Of a stretch of DNA of 64,000 nt, positions 41,545-49,958 are shown piece by piece (position 1 is the stretch's first letter; every line of letters starts with the position of its first letter). The notes beneath the pieces are model-generated. The model saw only the letters and a list, made by a program, of their open reading frames with translations. It was not told the DNA's origin and did no database searches. The position numbers were made by a program, and so were the translations under genes. This stretch comes from Nonomuraea spiralis. GTDB taxonomy: Bacteria > Actinomycetota > Actinomycetes > Streptosporangiales > Streptosporangiaceae. The DNA lies in NCBI RefSeq assembly GCF_014648435.1, contig NZ_BMRC01000008.1:1-64000 (forward strand). The letters are read 5' to 3'.

Positions 41545-43050
41545 ATGACGAACAAATGGGCGTGCCTGGCCGTCGCCTGCCTGGCCACGCTGCTGCTCTC
41601 GATAGACCTCACCGTCCTGCACCTGGCGCTGCCCCGGCTGGTCGCCGACCTCGGCGCGAACTCCACACAACTGCTCTGGATCGGCGACATCTACGGCTTC
41701 GCCCTGGCCGGTCTCCTCGTCACCATGGGCAACCTCGGCGACCGGGTGGGCCGCAGGCGGCTGCTGCTGATCGGCGCGGCCGGCTTCGGCCTCGCCTCGG
41801 TGGTGACCGCCTACGCCCCGAACCCCGAGCTGCTGATCGCGGCCAGGACGCTCCTGGGCGTGGCGGGCGCGATGATCATGCCGTCCACGCTGTCGATCGT
41901 CAGGAACGTGTTCACCGATCCGGGCGAGCGCACCGCGGCGATCGGGATCTGGAGCGGGATGAGCGCGGCCGGGTTCGCGCTGGGGCCGGTCGTCGGGGGT
42001 GTGCTGCTGGACCACTTCTGGTGGGGGTCGGTGTTCCTCGTCAACGTGCCGATCATGGTGCTGGTGCTCGTCGCCGGGTTCCTGGTGCTGCCGGAGTCGC
42101 GCGACCCGGCCCCCGGCCGCCTCGACGTGCCCAGCGTGGTCCTGTCCTTCGCCGGGATCGTGACGGCCGTCTACGCGGTCAAGGAGGCCGCCCACCAGGG
42201 TCCGGCGCAGGCCGACGTGCTCGTGGCGGCCGTGGTGGGCGTGGTGTGCCTGGGTCTGTTCGTACGGCGGCAGACGCGGCTGGCCGACCCGCTGATCGAC
42301 GTACGGCTGTTCCGGCGGCGGGCCTTCAGCGCGTCCGTGGGCACGAACCTGCTGGCGATCTTCGCGTTGTCGGCCATGAGCCTGCTGTTCGCCTGGTACC
42401 TCCAGCTCGTCCTGGGCTGGTCCCCCTTGCAGGCGGGGCTGGCCCAGATCCCCGGCGGTCTGAGCGGCGCGGTGGGCGGGGTGCTGGCGGCCCGGCTCAT
42501 CGGCCCGCTCGGCCGGAACGGCGTGGTCGCGCTCGGGCTGGCGCTGAACTCGGGCGCGTTCGCCTGGTACAGCACCCTGGGCACCGAGCTGGACTACCTC
42601 ACCCTGCTGCCCGTCATGCTGGTGGGCGGGCTCGGGGTCGGGCTCACGTTCACCGTGAACAACGACAACGTCCTGGCCACCGCGCCCAAGGAGCGGGCGG
42701 GGGCGGCGGCCGCGGTGTCGGAGACGGCGTTCGAGCTGGGCGGGGCGCTCGGCATCGCGATTCTGGGCACGGTGCTGAACAGCGTCTACCAGGCGAACCT
42801 GCGCCTGCCCGCCGGGGTGCCAGGGGAGGCCGCGCGGGAGTCGATCGCGGGGGCCACCCGCACGGCGGCCGGCCTGCCATCGGAGGCGGCCGGCGAGCTG
42901 ATGCGGGCGGCGCGGACCGCGTTCATGTCCGGCATGCACGTGACGACGCTGGTCACGGCCGTGCTGCTGGCCGTGGTGGCGGTGCTGGCGCTGGCGGGGC
43001 TGCGCGGGGTACCGAAGGTCATCCGGGAAGAGTCGCCGGTTCACCCGTGA
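41545..43050 (+). CDS. MFS drug exporter, DHA2 (14-helix, EmrB/QacA) family
   Basis: 501 residues from ATG 41545. 14 helices. Motif A is 'GNLGDRVGRRRLLLIGAAGFGLASV'; motif C-like 'MSAAGFALGPVVGGVLLDHFWWGSVFLVNVPI' is the antiporter motif of DHA2. 'LDLTVLHLALPRLVADL'-type sequence at the first helix carries the conserved Asp region. It pumps drugs or metabolites out using proton flow. It follows the SARP regulator by 35 bp and overlaps the convergent MFS gene by 32 bp. Confidence 0.9.
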   Translation: MTNKWACLAVACLATLLLSIDLTVLHLALPRLVADLGANSTQLLWIGDIYGFALAGLLVTMGNLGDRVGRRRLLLIGAAGFGLASVVTAYAPNPELLIAARTLLGVAGAMIMPSTLSIVRNVFTDPGERTAAIGIWSGMSAAGFALGPVVGGVLLDHFWWGSVFLVNVPIMVLVLVAGFLVLPESRDPAPGRLDVPSVVLSFAGIVTAVYAVKEAAHQGPAQADVLVAAVVGVVCLGLFVRRQTRLADPLIDVRLFRRRAFSASVGTNLLAIFALSAMSLLFAWYLQLVLGWSPLQAGLAQIPGGLSGAVGGVLAARLIGPLGRNGVVALGLALNSGAFAWYSTLGTELDYLTLLPVMLVGGLGVGLTFTVNNDNVLATAPKERAGAAAAVSETAFELGGALGIAILGTVLNSVYQANLRLPAGVPGEAARESIAGATRTAAGLPSEAAGELMRAARTAFMSGMHVTTLVTAVLLAVVAVLALAGLRGVPKVIREESPVHP

Positions 43051-44257
43051 GCGACGGCACGCCCGGCGCGGGCGCGGCGGGCCGCGGGCGCAGGCTGCCG
43101 ATCCTGGCCAGTACGAGGAGTGCGGCCAGGCCGGTGGCCACCGGCGCGACCACGAACGCCAGGGAGGCGCCGAAGTGGTCCACGAGCTGGCCCGCGACCG
43201 ACGATCCGGCGGCGATGCCGAGGGCGATGCCGCCGTTCAGCCAGGTGAACGCCTCCGTCCGGACCTCTGCCGCGACCAGGCCCTCGACGAGGGTGTAGCC
43301 GGTGATCACCACGGGGGCGATCACCAGGCCGGCCAGGGCGGCGGCGACGTACAGGTGGGGGATCGCGCCGGCGAGCGTGAACGCGCTGGTCGCGACCGCC
43401 AGCAGGGCCAGCCCGGCGGCCAGCCGGACGCGGGCGGTGGGCCGCCAGCGGACGGCGCCGTACAGCAGGCCGCCGAGCATGCTGGCGGCGGAGAACACGC
43501 CGTAGACGGGACCGGCGGACGCGGGCGCGTGCAGGGCGGTGGTGAGCGAGGTGACGCCGACCTGGAGGCTGCCGAAGACCGAGCCCATGGCCAGGAAGGC
43601 GGCGGCCAGCAGCGCCACGCCGCGTCGCCGCAGCACGCCCTTGGAGGCGGCGACCCGGACCGGCGCCGGTTCGGGCACGTCCGTCCGGACGACGGCGAAG
43701 ACCACCGTGCCGACCAGGATCAGCACCAGCCCGCCGAGCAGCGCGACCACCGGCGAGTACGCCGTGGACAACCCCACCAGCAACACCGGGGCCAGCGTGA
43801 ACGTCAGTTCGTCGGTGATCGACTCGACCGCGAACGCGGTGTTCAGCCGGCCGGTGCCGCCGAGCCGGTGCGCCCAGCGCGCCCGGACCATCGAACCGAC
43901 CTGCGGGCCTGACGCGCCGACGAGGACGGCCACGGCGACCAGCAGCCCGAGGTGCGCGTGCGCGGCGGCCAGGGCCAGCAGGCCGCCCATGGCCAGGGCG
44001 TGCACGGCCACCTGCGGCAGCAGCACGCGGGCCTGGCCGTGGCGGTCGGCCAGGCGGCCGGTCTGAGGGCCGACGAGGGCCTGGGAGACGGCGGTGGCGG
44101 CGGCGGTGATCCCGGCCGCGCCGTAGGAGCCGGTGGACCATTGGACCAGCAGCAGGATGCCCATCTGGGTCATCGCGAACGGCACGCGGGCCAGCAGCGC
44201 GGGCACCAGGAACCGCCAGGCTCCTGGCGTGGCCAGCACGTGGAGGTAGGACTTCAA
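43019..44257 (-). CDS. MFS transporter (12-helix)
   Basis: 412 residues from a TTG with GGAG about 6 nt upstream. 'GPQTGRLADRHGQARVLLPQVAVHALAMG' is motif A. 12 predicted helices. The C-terminal tail 'RPRPAAPAPGVPSLTGEP' is Pro-rich and partly lies in the overlap with the DHA2 gene. It diverges from the PEP-utilising enzyme gene (233 bp apart), so the two may be co-regulated as an efflux and modification pair. Substrate unknown. Confidence 0.85.
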   Translation of the reverse strand: MKSYLHVLATPGAWRFLVPALLARVPFAMTQMGILLLVQWSTGSYGAAGITAAATAVSQALVGPQTGRLADRHGQARVLLPQVAVHALAMGGLLALAAAHAHLGLLVAVAVLVGASGPQVGSMVRARWAHRLGGTGRLNTAFAVESITDELTFTLAPVLLVGLSTAYSPVVALLGGLVLILVGTVVFAVVRTDVPEPAPVRVAASKGVLRRRGVALLAAAFLAMGSVFGSLQVGVTSLTTALHAPASAGPVYGVFSAASMLGGLLYGAVRWRPTARVRLAAGLALLAVATSAFTLAGAIPHLYVAAALAGLVIAPVVITGYTLVEGLVAAEVRTEAFTWLNGGIALGIAAGSSVAGQLVDHFGASLAFVVAPVATGLAALLVLARIGSLRPRPAAPAPGVPSLTGEPATLPG

Positions 44258-44434
44258 GGGTCTCCGTCCAGATCATGACGGAGTCCTCTCCCGGGGGAGC
44301 ACACCGTCGGAGGTGGGCTTCGACCGGGGTAGATACCGGCGGGCGCCGGCCGCCGAGCGGTCAATCAGTTCACTTCAGTCAAACGCGACAAGAGCCGATC
44401 CTATTGCAGGAAACGGTCGACTTAATTCATTTAT

Positions 44435-44455
44435 CGTTGACTTCAACGCCGTTGA
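44435..44455. promoter_or_regulatory. Overlapping CGTTGA/TCAACG repeats upstream of the PEP-utilising enzyme
   Basis: CGTTGA (44435-44440), TCAACG (44443-44448) and CGTTGA (44450-44455) give two overlapping inverted repeats (spacers 2 and 1 bp). They lie in an unusually AT-rich 100-bp stretch, 36 bp before the ATG. A likely operator site or pair. The 19-bp rifamycin-associated element known upstream of some rph genes (recalled as a palindrome with a GGGGCTTGC half-site) is not seen. Confidence 0.45.
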
Positions 44456-44490
44456 GATTTACCGTCGGAGTGTGGATGGAGGCAGTGCAC

Positions 44491-47031
44491 ATGGACGCGA
44501 TCCTGAAATTTCCTGACATCGATGGCTCGATGCTCGGGCAGGCCGGCGGCAAGGCGGCCAACCTCGGCGTGCTCACCAGGGCGGGGCTGCCCGTCCCGCC
44601 GGGTTTCTGCGTCACCACGGAGGCGTACCGCGCGATCACCGCCGGGCTCGGCGACGTGACGGACCCGGCGGTGGCCCGCAAGCACATCCTCGACGCCACG
44701 ATCCCCGCCGCCCTCGCGCGGGCCGTGGTCGAGGCACTTCCCGGCGGCCCGGTCGCGGTCCGCTCGTCGGCCACCGCCGAGGACCTGCCGTACGCCAGCT
44801 TCGCCGGCCAGCAGGACACCTTCCTCAACGTGGTCGGCCCCGAGGCCGTGCTCGACGCCGTACGCCGGTGCTGGGCCTCGTTGTGGACCGACCGGGCGGT
44901 CGCCTACCGCGAGTCCAACGGCATCGACCACCGGACGGTCAGCCTGGCCGTGGTCGTCCAGCGCATGGTGGAGTCGCGGACCGCCGGCGTCATGTTCACC
45001 GCGAACCCGGTCACCGGCCGGCGCCGGCAGGCGGTCATCGACGCCGCCCCCGGCCTGGGCGAGTCCGTGGTGTCGGGGGCGGTCAACCCCGACCATTTCG
45101 TGGTCGATCCCGACAGCGGGCGCGTCCTGGAACGGCGGCCCGGCGACAAGCTCCTGGCCGTCCGTCCCCTGCCGGGCGGCGGCGTCGTCCACGAGCGGGC
45201 CGCCGCCTCCGGGGAGCCGTGCCTGACCGACGGCGAGCTGCGCGAGCTGGCCGCGCTCGGCGCGCGCGTCGAGGAGCTCTACGGCGCGCCGCAGGACCTC
45301 GAATGGGCCTTCGACCAGGCCGGGGAGCTGTGGCTGACCCAGGCCAGGCCGATCACCACCCTGTTCCCGGTGCCCGGCGGGCATCGCGGCGAGGGGTTGC
45401 GGGCCTACTTCTGCTTCAGCGTCGCCCAGGGCGTCTTCAGGCCGTTCACGCCGATGGGGCTGGCGGCGGCACGGGCGGTGTCCGCCGGGGTGTCCGGCCT
45501 GTTCGGCTTCCCCGTCGCCGCGCCGCTGGCCGGGGCGCCCGCCTTCGCCGCGGCGGGCGGGCGGCTGTTCATCGACGTCACGGGCGTGCTGCGGAGCCGG
45601 GTCGGCCGGGCGGTCGTGCCGCGCGTGTTCGACGTCATGGAGGCCAGGTCCGCCCGGGTCCTGCGCGGCCTGTTCGACGACCCGCGGCTCAGCGTCACCC
45701 GGCGCTCGGTGTGGCCCTTCGCCCGCCGGGTGGCCGCGATCACGCTGCGCCACGGCGTGCCGGTCACGTTCGTCCGGGCGCTCGCCGACCCGGCGGGCGC
45801 CGAGCGGCGCGTACGCAGGCAGGCCGACGCCCACCTCGCCCGGCTGGCCCCGCCCACCGGCGCGAGCCTGACCGAGCGCGTGGACCACGTGGCCAGGGCG
45901 CTGATCGGCCAGGTCGTGCCGATCGCGCCGCGGGCCTTCCCGGTGGCCGCCGCCGCGGTGCCCATGCTGCTGCTGGCCGCCCGCCTGCTGAAGGGCAGGG
46001 TCGCACCCGGCGAGCTGCAGACCGTCCTGCGCGGCGCGCCCAGGAACGTGACCACCGAGATGGACCTCGCGCTGTGGGCGCTCGCGCAACGCCTGCGCCG
46101 GGACCCCGCGGTGGCGGCCCGTTTCCTGTCCGAGCCGCCCGCCCTCCTGGCCCGCGAGCCCCTGCCCGCCCCCGTACGCGACTTCCTCGACGAGTACGGC
46201 CACCGCGCGGTCGCCGAGATCGACCTCGGCCTCCCCCGCTGGTCGGAGGACCCCACACACGTCATCGGCATGCTCGCCAACTACCTGCGCCTGGAGGACC
46301 CGGCCCTGGCCCCCGACGTGCTGTTCGCCAGGGGCGCGGCCGAGGCCGAGGCCATGGTCGAGGAGCTGGCCGGCCGCGTGGGCGGCCTGCGCGGCCGGGT
46401 GGTGCGCTTCGCGCTCGGCCGGGCCAGGGAACTGGTGGGGGTGCGGGAGCTGCCGAAGTTCCTCATCGTGCGGATCTTCGCGGCGCTGCGCGCCCAGTTG
46501 CTCGACGTGGGCCGCGAGCTGGCCGGCCGGGGGCTGCTCGACGCGCCCGGCGACGTGTTCTTCCTGACGCTGGCGGAGGCCAAGTCCGGCCGGGACCTGC
46601 GCGGACGGGTCGCCGAACGGCGTGAGCGGCACGAGCGGGAGCTGCGCCGCAGGCACGTGCCGCGGGTGCTGCTCTCGGACGGCACCGAGCCCGAGGCCGT
46701 CGCCTCCGGCGGGGCGGCCGAGGGCGCGCTGACCGGCTCGCCCGCCTCGCCCGGACAGGTCACCGGCGTGGCCAGGGTCGTGCTCGACCCGGTGGGCGCA
46801 CATCTGGAGCCCGGCGAGATCCTGGTGTGCCCGTCCACCGATCCGGGCTGGACGCCGCTGTTCCTGACCGCGGGCGGGCTGGTCATGGAGATGGGCGGGT
46901 CCAACTCGCACGGCGCGGTGGTGGCCCGCGAGTACGGCATCCCGGCCGTCGTCGGCGTCCCGCACGCGGTCGAGCGCATCCGTACGGGCCAGACCGTCAC
47001 CGTGGACGGCACCGCGGGCACGGTCGCCTGA
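44491..47031 (+). CDS. PEP/pyruvate-binding phosphotransferase, rifampicin phosphotransferase-like
   Basis: 846 residues from ATG 44491 with GGAGG 8 nt upstream; ATG 44476 is an alternative. N-terminal ATP-grasp part: 'GGKAANLGVLTRAGLPVPPGFCVTTEAYRAI', 'AVRSSATAEDLPYASFAGQQDTFLNV', 'VVVQRMVESRTAGVMFTANPVTG' and 'DLEWAFDQAGELWLTQARPITTLFP'. A variable middle domain (about 290-720) follows. The C-terminal swivelling domain has 'EMGGSNSHGAVVAREYGIPAVVGV' with catalytic His807. Order and length match Rph, which inactivates rifamycins by moving the beta-phosphate of ATP; a PEP-synthase-type role remains possible. The divergent MFS exporter fits a resistance pair. Confidence 0.78.
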   Translation: MDAILKFPDIDGSMLGQAGGKAANLGVLTRAGLPVPPGFCVTTEAYRAITAGLGDVTDPAVARKHILDATIPAALARAVVEALPGGPVAVRSSATAEDLPYASFAGQQDTFLNVVGPEAVLDAVRRCWASLWTDRAVAYRESNGIDHRTVSLAVVVQRMVESRTAGVMFTANPVTGRRRQAVIDAAPGLGESVVSGAVNPDHFVVDPDSGRVLERRPGDKLLAVRPLPGGGVVHERAAASGEPCLTDGELRELAALGARVEELYGAPQDLEWAFDQAGELWLTQARPITTLFPVPGGHRGEGLRAYFCFSVAQGVFRPFTPMGLAAARAVSAGVSGLFGFPVAAPLAGAPAFAAAGGRLFIDVTGVLRSRVGRAVVPRVFDVMEARSARVLRGLFDDPRLSVTRRSVWPFARRVAAITLRHGVPVTFVRALADPAGAERRVRRQADAHLARLAPPTGASLTERVDHVARALIGQVVPIAPRAFPVAAAAVPMLLLAARLLKGRVAPGELQTVLRGAPRNVTTEMDLALWALAQRLRRDPAVAARFLSEPPALLAREPLPAPVRDFLDEYGHRAVAEIDLGLPRWSEDPTHVIGMLANYLRLEDPALAPDVLFARGAAEAEAMVEELAGRVGGLRGRVVRFALGRARELVGVRELPKFLIVRIFAALRAQLLDVGRELAGRGLLDAPGDVFFLTLAEAKSGRDLRGRVAERRERHERELRRRHVPRVLLSDGTEPEAVASGGAAEGALTGSPASPGQVTGVARVVLDPVGAHLEPGEILVCPSTDPGWTPLFLTAGGLVMEMGGSNSHGAVVAREYGIPAVVGVPHAVERIRTGQTVTVDGTAGTVA

Positions 47032-47041
47032 CACGGGCAGC

Positions 47042-47968
47042 TCAGGCGACCGGGTTCTTGGGACAGGACCGGGTCGTCGTCGGGGACAGCTCGTCGAACC
47101 GCGAGCCGATCATCCTGGCCACCCGCTCGATGGTCTCGATGCCCGGCCCCTCCCCCGGCTGCTGGTCGGTCTGAACGGCCAGCAGCAGGTCGCGCCCCGG
47201 CCCGACGACGCGGCCGTAGCTGGTCACGGCCCACGAGTTGTGGATGAACGGGCGCGGCGTCCAGCCGTTCTTCAACGCCACCCGGTCCCCCGGCCGGGCG
47301 GCCGCGCTGACGCCCCACGACTGGTCCTTCACCACCCGGCCCATCAGGCCGAGCACGAGGGCGCGGTCGCCGTCCGAGAGCCCCTTGCCGCCGTTCACCA
47401 GCACCTTCAGCAGGCGGATGCGGTCGGCGGGGCTGGTGCTGGTGCCGCCCCAGTACATGCCGGGCCCCGGGGCGGTCTCGTTCAGGCCGAGGCGCTGGTA
47501 GACGCCGCTCATCGCGCCGCCCACCCGGCCCCACAGCGCGTCGGCGGCGCCGTTGTCGCTCTCGATGATCATGCGTTCGGCCAGGTCGCGTTCGTCCTCG
47601 TGGAGGCGGTCGCGGTCGAGCATGAGCGCGGTGAGGATGTCCACCTTGGCGCCGCTGGCGGTGATCATGTCGTGTTGGTGCTCGGCGTGGCCGAAGCCGA
47701 CGCCGCTGTTGAGCTCCAGGAAGCTGTAGGCCACCCGTCCGGGGCGCCCGGACACGTACTGGTCGATGTCGCGCTGGAGCCGTTCACGGGCCACGTCCCC
47801 GGCCCTCGCGTCCTGAAGTGTCAGGACGCATCGGGCGATCTTCGCCGGGGCCTTCACCACCTCCGGCAACACGGGCGAGCGCTCGTCCGCGCAACCGCCC
47901 GCGAGCGCCCAGACCGCCGCGACAGCCAGCAATCTCCACCACACACGCAAAACCCCCGTGATCATCAC
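47042..47968 (-). CDS. Class A beta-lactamase-like serine hydrolase, putative lipoprotein
   Basis: 308 residues. Signal peptide with lipobox-like 'ALAGGC' (Cys26). Active-site motifs: S105-G-A-K108 (S-x-x-K), S137-D-N139 and K233-N-G235. The Glu of the class A omega loop is not evident, so it may be a DD-peptidase-like hydrolase or esterase rather than a strong beta-lactamase. Two ATGs (47968, 47965) lie inside a 9-bp hairpin, so translation may begin further in, for example at a GTG near 47944. It sits on the outer face of the membrane. Confidence 0.75.
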   Translation of the reverse strand: MMITGVLRVWWRLLAVAAVWALAGGCADERSPVLPEVVKAPAKIARCVLTLQDARAGDVARERLQRDIDQYVSGRPGRVAYSFLELNSGVGFGHAEHQHDMITASGAKVDILTALMLDRDRLHEDERDLAERMIIESDNGAADALWGRVGGAMSGVYQRLGLNETAPGPGMYWGGTSTSPADRIRLLKVLVNGGKGLSDGDRALVLGLMGRVVKDQSWGVSAAARPGDRVALKNGWTPRPFIHNSWAVTSYGRVVGPGRDLLLAVQTDQQPGEGPGIETIERVARMIGSRFDELSPTTTRSCPKNPVA

Positions 47969-47981
47969 CTCTCGGGGGTTT
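47950..47981 (-). terminator. Hairpin overlapping the start of the lactamase-like gene
   Basis: AAACCCCCG (47950-47958) and CGGGGGTTT (47973-47981) form a perfect 9-bp stem with a 14-nt loop that holds the ATG codons. Read on the minus strand it ends GGGGGTTTTG, 44-75 nt after the stop of the quinone oxidoreductase, so it may terminate that gene. It may also act as an attenuator or start-codon shield for the lactamase-like gene. Confidence 0.55.
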
Positions 47982-48024
47982 GCTCACCTCCTGCCCAGTA
48001 GCGGCATCTGTCACACCCTGCCCG

Positions 48025-48969
48025 TCAGGGCAGCAGAACGACCTTTCCGACCGTACGCCGCCCCGCCAGGTCCGCCACGGCCCGCGCCGCCTCCGCCAGC
48101 GGGTACTCGCCGCCCGCCAGCGGCCTGATCCGGCCGGTCGCGGTGAGCGTGAGCAGCTCGCCCAGCGCGGGCCCGATCATCTCCGGCCGCACCCGCAGCG
48201 GACGCAGCCAGAACCCGAGTACGGCCAGGTTGCCCGCGGTGAGCCGGCCCGGATCGACCGGCCGGGCCGGCTCGCCCGACGACGACCCGTACGTCACCAG
48301 CCGCCCGAAGGGGGCCAGCACGGTCAGCGCCGCGTCGAAGACCTCCCCGCCCACGGCGTCGAGCACGATGTCCACCGGCAGGTTGCCGTTGGCCTCGATG
48401 ACGCGCTCGGCGTAGCCGTCGGCCGAGCCGTCCACGGCGGCGTCCGCGCCCAGGTCGCGGGCGAGCGAGCGTTTGTCCTGGCCGGAGGCGGTGGCGATCA
48501 CCCGCCCGGCGCCGAACACCTTGGCGAGCTGCACGGCCAGGCTGCCCACACCGCCCGCGCCGGAGTGCACGACGACGCTCTCCCCCTCCCTGAGCCGCGC
48601 CGACGAGCGCAGCAGGTGCCAGGCGGTGAGCCCCTGCACGAGCAGCGCCAGCGCCTCGCCGGGCCGCAGCGAGTCGGGCACGACCACGACCTCGGCCTCG
48701 TCGAGGACGGCCCTGGAGGCGTAGCCGTTGGCGGTGAAGCCCATCACCCGCCGCCCCCGGGGGTCTCGCCCGATGACCTCGTTGCCCGGGATGTGCGGCA
48801 GGGCGTCCGGGGCCGAGTAGTGGCCGGAGATCTGCCGTACGTCGGCGAAGTTCATCCCCGCGGCCTCGACGTCGACCATCACCTGCCCCGGGCCCACGAC
48901 CGGGTCGGGCACCTCGGCCTCTTCGAGCACCTCGGGCCCGCCGAAACGGGCAAACTGGATGGCACGCAT
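48025..48969 (-). CDS. Zinc-independent quinone oxidoreductase (MDR superfamily)
   Basis: 314 residues. A GroES-like N-terminus ('AAGMNFADVRQISGHY') and a Rossmann domain with 'VVHSGAGGVGSLAVQLAKVFGAGRVIATASG', the AxxGxxG-type NADPH motif. 'DIVLDAVGGEVFDAALTVLAPFGRLVTYG' is the usual quinone reductase middle. Catalytic zinc Cys ligands are absent. It reduces quinones or enones with NADPH in the cytosol. It starts 58 bp before the divergent or intergenic flank of the alpha/beta hydrolase gene on the same strand. Confidence 0.88.
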   Translation of the reverse strand: MRAIQFARFGGPEVLEEAEVPDPVVGPGQVMVDVEAAGMNFADVRQISGHYSAPDALPHIPGNEVIGRDPRGRRVMGFTANGYASRAVLDEAEVVVVPDSLRPGEALALLVQGLTAWHLLRSSARLREGESVVVHSGAGGVGSLAVQLAKVFGAGRVIATASGQDKRSLARDLGADAAVDGSADGYAERVIEANGNLPVDIVLDAVGGEVFDAALTVLAPFGRLVTYGSSSGEPARPVDPGRLTAGNLAVLGFWLRPLRVRPEMIGPALGELLTLTATGRIRPLAGGEYPLAEAARAVADLAGRRTVGKVVLLP

Positions 48970-49027
48970 GAATCCCCCCGATCAGCGCGAACCCATCCAG
49001 CGTAACGTCAGGGGTTCCGGCAGCCCG

Positions 49028-49900
49028 TCACAGGTGCTCGCCGAGGAAGTCCGCGGTCGCGTCCACGGCCTGCGACACGTACGGCTCGCGGTCGTAGAGG
49101 TCGATGTGCTGCTTGGCGTCCACCCAGACGAGCCTCTTCGGCTGGTCGAGCCGCTTGAACGCCTCCTCGGCCCCCTCCGGCGAGCAGAACCTGTCGATCA
49201 CGCCGTGCACGATCAGGGCGGGCTTCGGCGACAGGAAGTCGGCGCCCGTCATGTTGTCCATGGTGATCAGCTCGCGCACGCTCGCCCGCGTCACCTGGTT
49301 CCGCCAGTGAGCGGAGGCGCCGCGCTCGGTGCCGTAGTAGGCGAACGGCTCGTCGCCCGGCATCGCCGCCTCGCCCTCCTCGGCCACGGCGGGCACGTAC
49401 TCGACCGGGCCGCCCAGGTCCTGCCGCTCCAGCACGGCGGTGAGCCCGGCCAGGGCCCCCTGGTAGTCCATGCCCGACCGCATCGTGTACGGGTTGTTGT
49501 AGGCCCCGGCGATGCCCGCGAACACCCGTACGCGGGGGTCGAAGGCGGCGAACCTCAGCGCGTACCCGGCGCCCAGGCAGATCCCGACGACGCCGACGCG
49601 GCCGGCGTCCACCTCGGGCCGCGAGCGCAGCAACGACACCGCGGCGCGCAGGTCGTGCAGCTTGCCCTGCGGGTCCTCCTGGCCGCGCGGCTGGCCGCCG
49701 GACTCGCCCCAGTTGCGGTGGTCGAAGGCCAGCGTCGCGTACCCACGCCGGGTCAGCCGGTCGGCGTAGAGCCCCGTGACCTGGTCGCGCACCCCGGTGA
49801 ACGGCCCGGTGAGCACCAGCCCAGGCCAGGGGCCCGCGCCCTCGGGAACACGGAGGTCGCCGACCAGGGGGACGCCGTCGGCCACGAACTCGATCCTCAT
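49028..49900 (-). CDS. Alpha/beta hydrolase (YcjY/dienelactone hydrolase-like)
   Basis: 290 residues from ATG 49900 (GTG 49906 is also open). 'LAFDHRNWGESGGQPRGQEDP' supplies the oxyanion strand. The nucleophile elbow is 'VVGICLGAGYALRFAAFDPR', where Cys replaces the usual Ser in G-x-S-x-G, as in dienelactone hydrolases. 'PALIVHGVIDRFCSPEGAEEAFKRL' gives the acid and 'AKQHIDLYDREPYV' the His. No Shine-Dalgarno precedes either start, so it may be leaderless. Substrate unknown. Confidence 0.8.
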   Translation of the reverse strand: MRIEFVADGVPLVGDLRVPEGAGPWPGLVLTGPFTGVRDQVTGLYADRLTRRGYATLAFDHRNWGESGGQPRGQEDPQGKLHDLRAAVSLLRSRPEVDAGRVGVVGICLGAGYALRFAAFDPRVRVFAGIAGAYNNPYTMRSGMDYQGALAGLTAVLERQDLGGPVEYVPAVAEEGEAAMPGDEPFAYYGTERGASAHWRNQVTRASVRELITMDNMTGADFLSPKPALIVHGVIDRFCSPEGAEEAFKRLDQPKRLVWVDAKQHIDLYDREPYVSQAVDATADFLGEHL

Positions 49901-49958
49901 GGCCACAAGTGTGCGCCAGGCCCGCGGCGACGGGCCCGGCGCCCCCTCGTGACACCGA

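Noticed and set aside
44258..44490. The rifamycin-associated element expected before rph
   Set aside because: No GGGGCTTGC-type palindrome was found on either strand in this gap.
47042..47968. A confident clinical-type class A beta-lactamase
   Set aside because: S-x-x-K, SDN and K-x-G are present but the omega-loop Glu is not evident, so only a beta-lactamase-like hydrolase is claimed.
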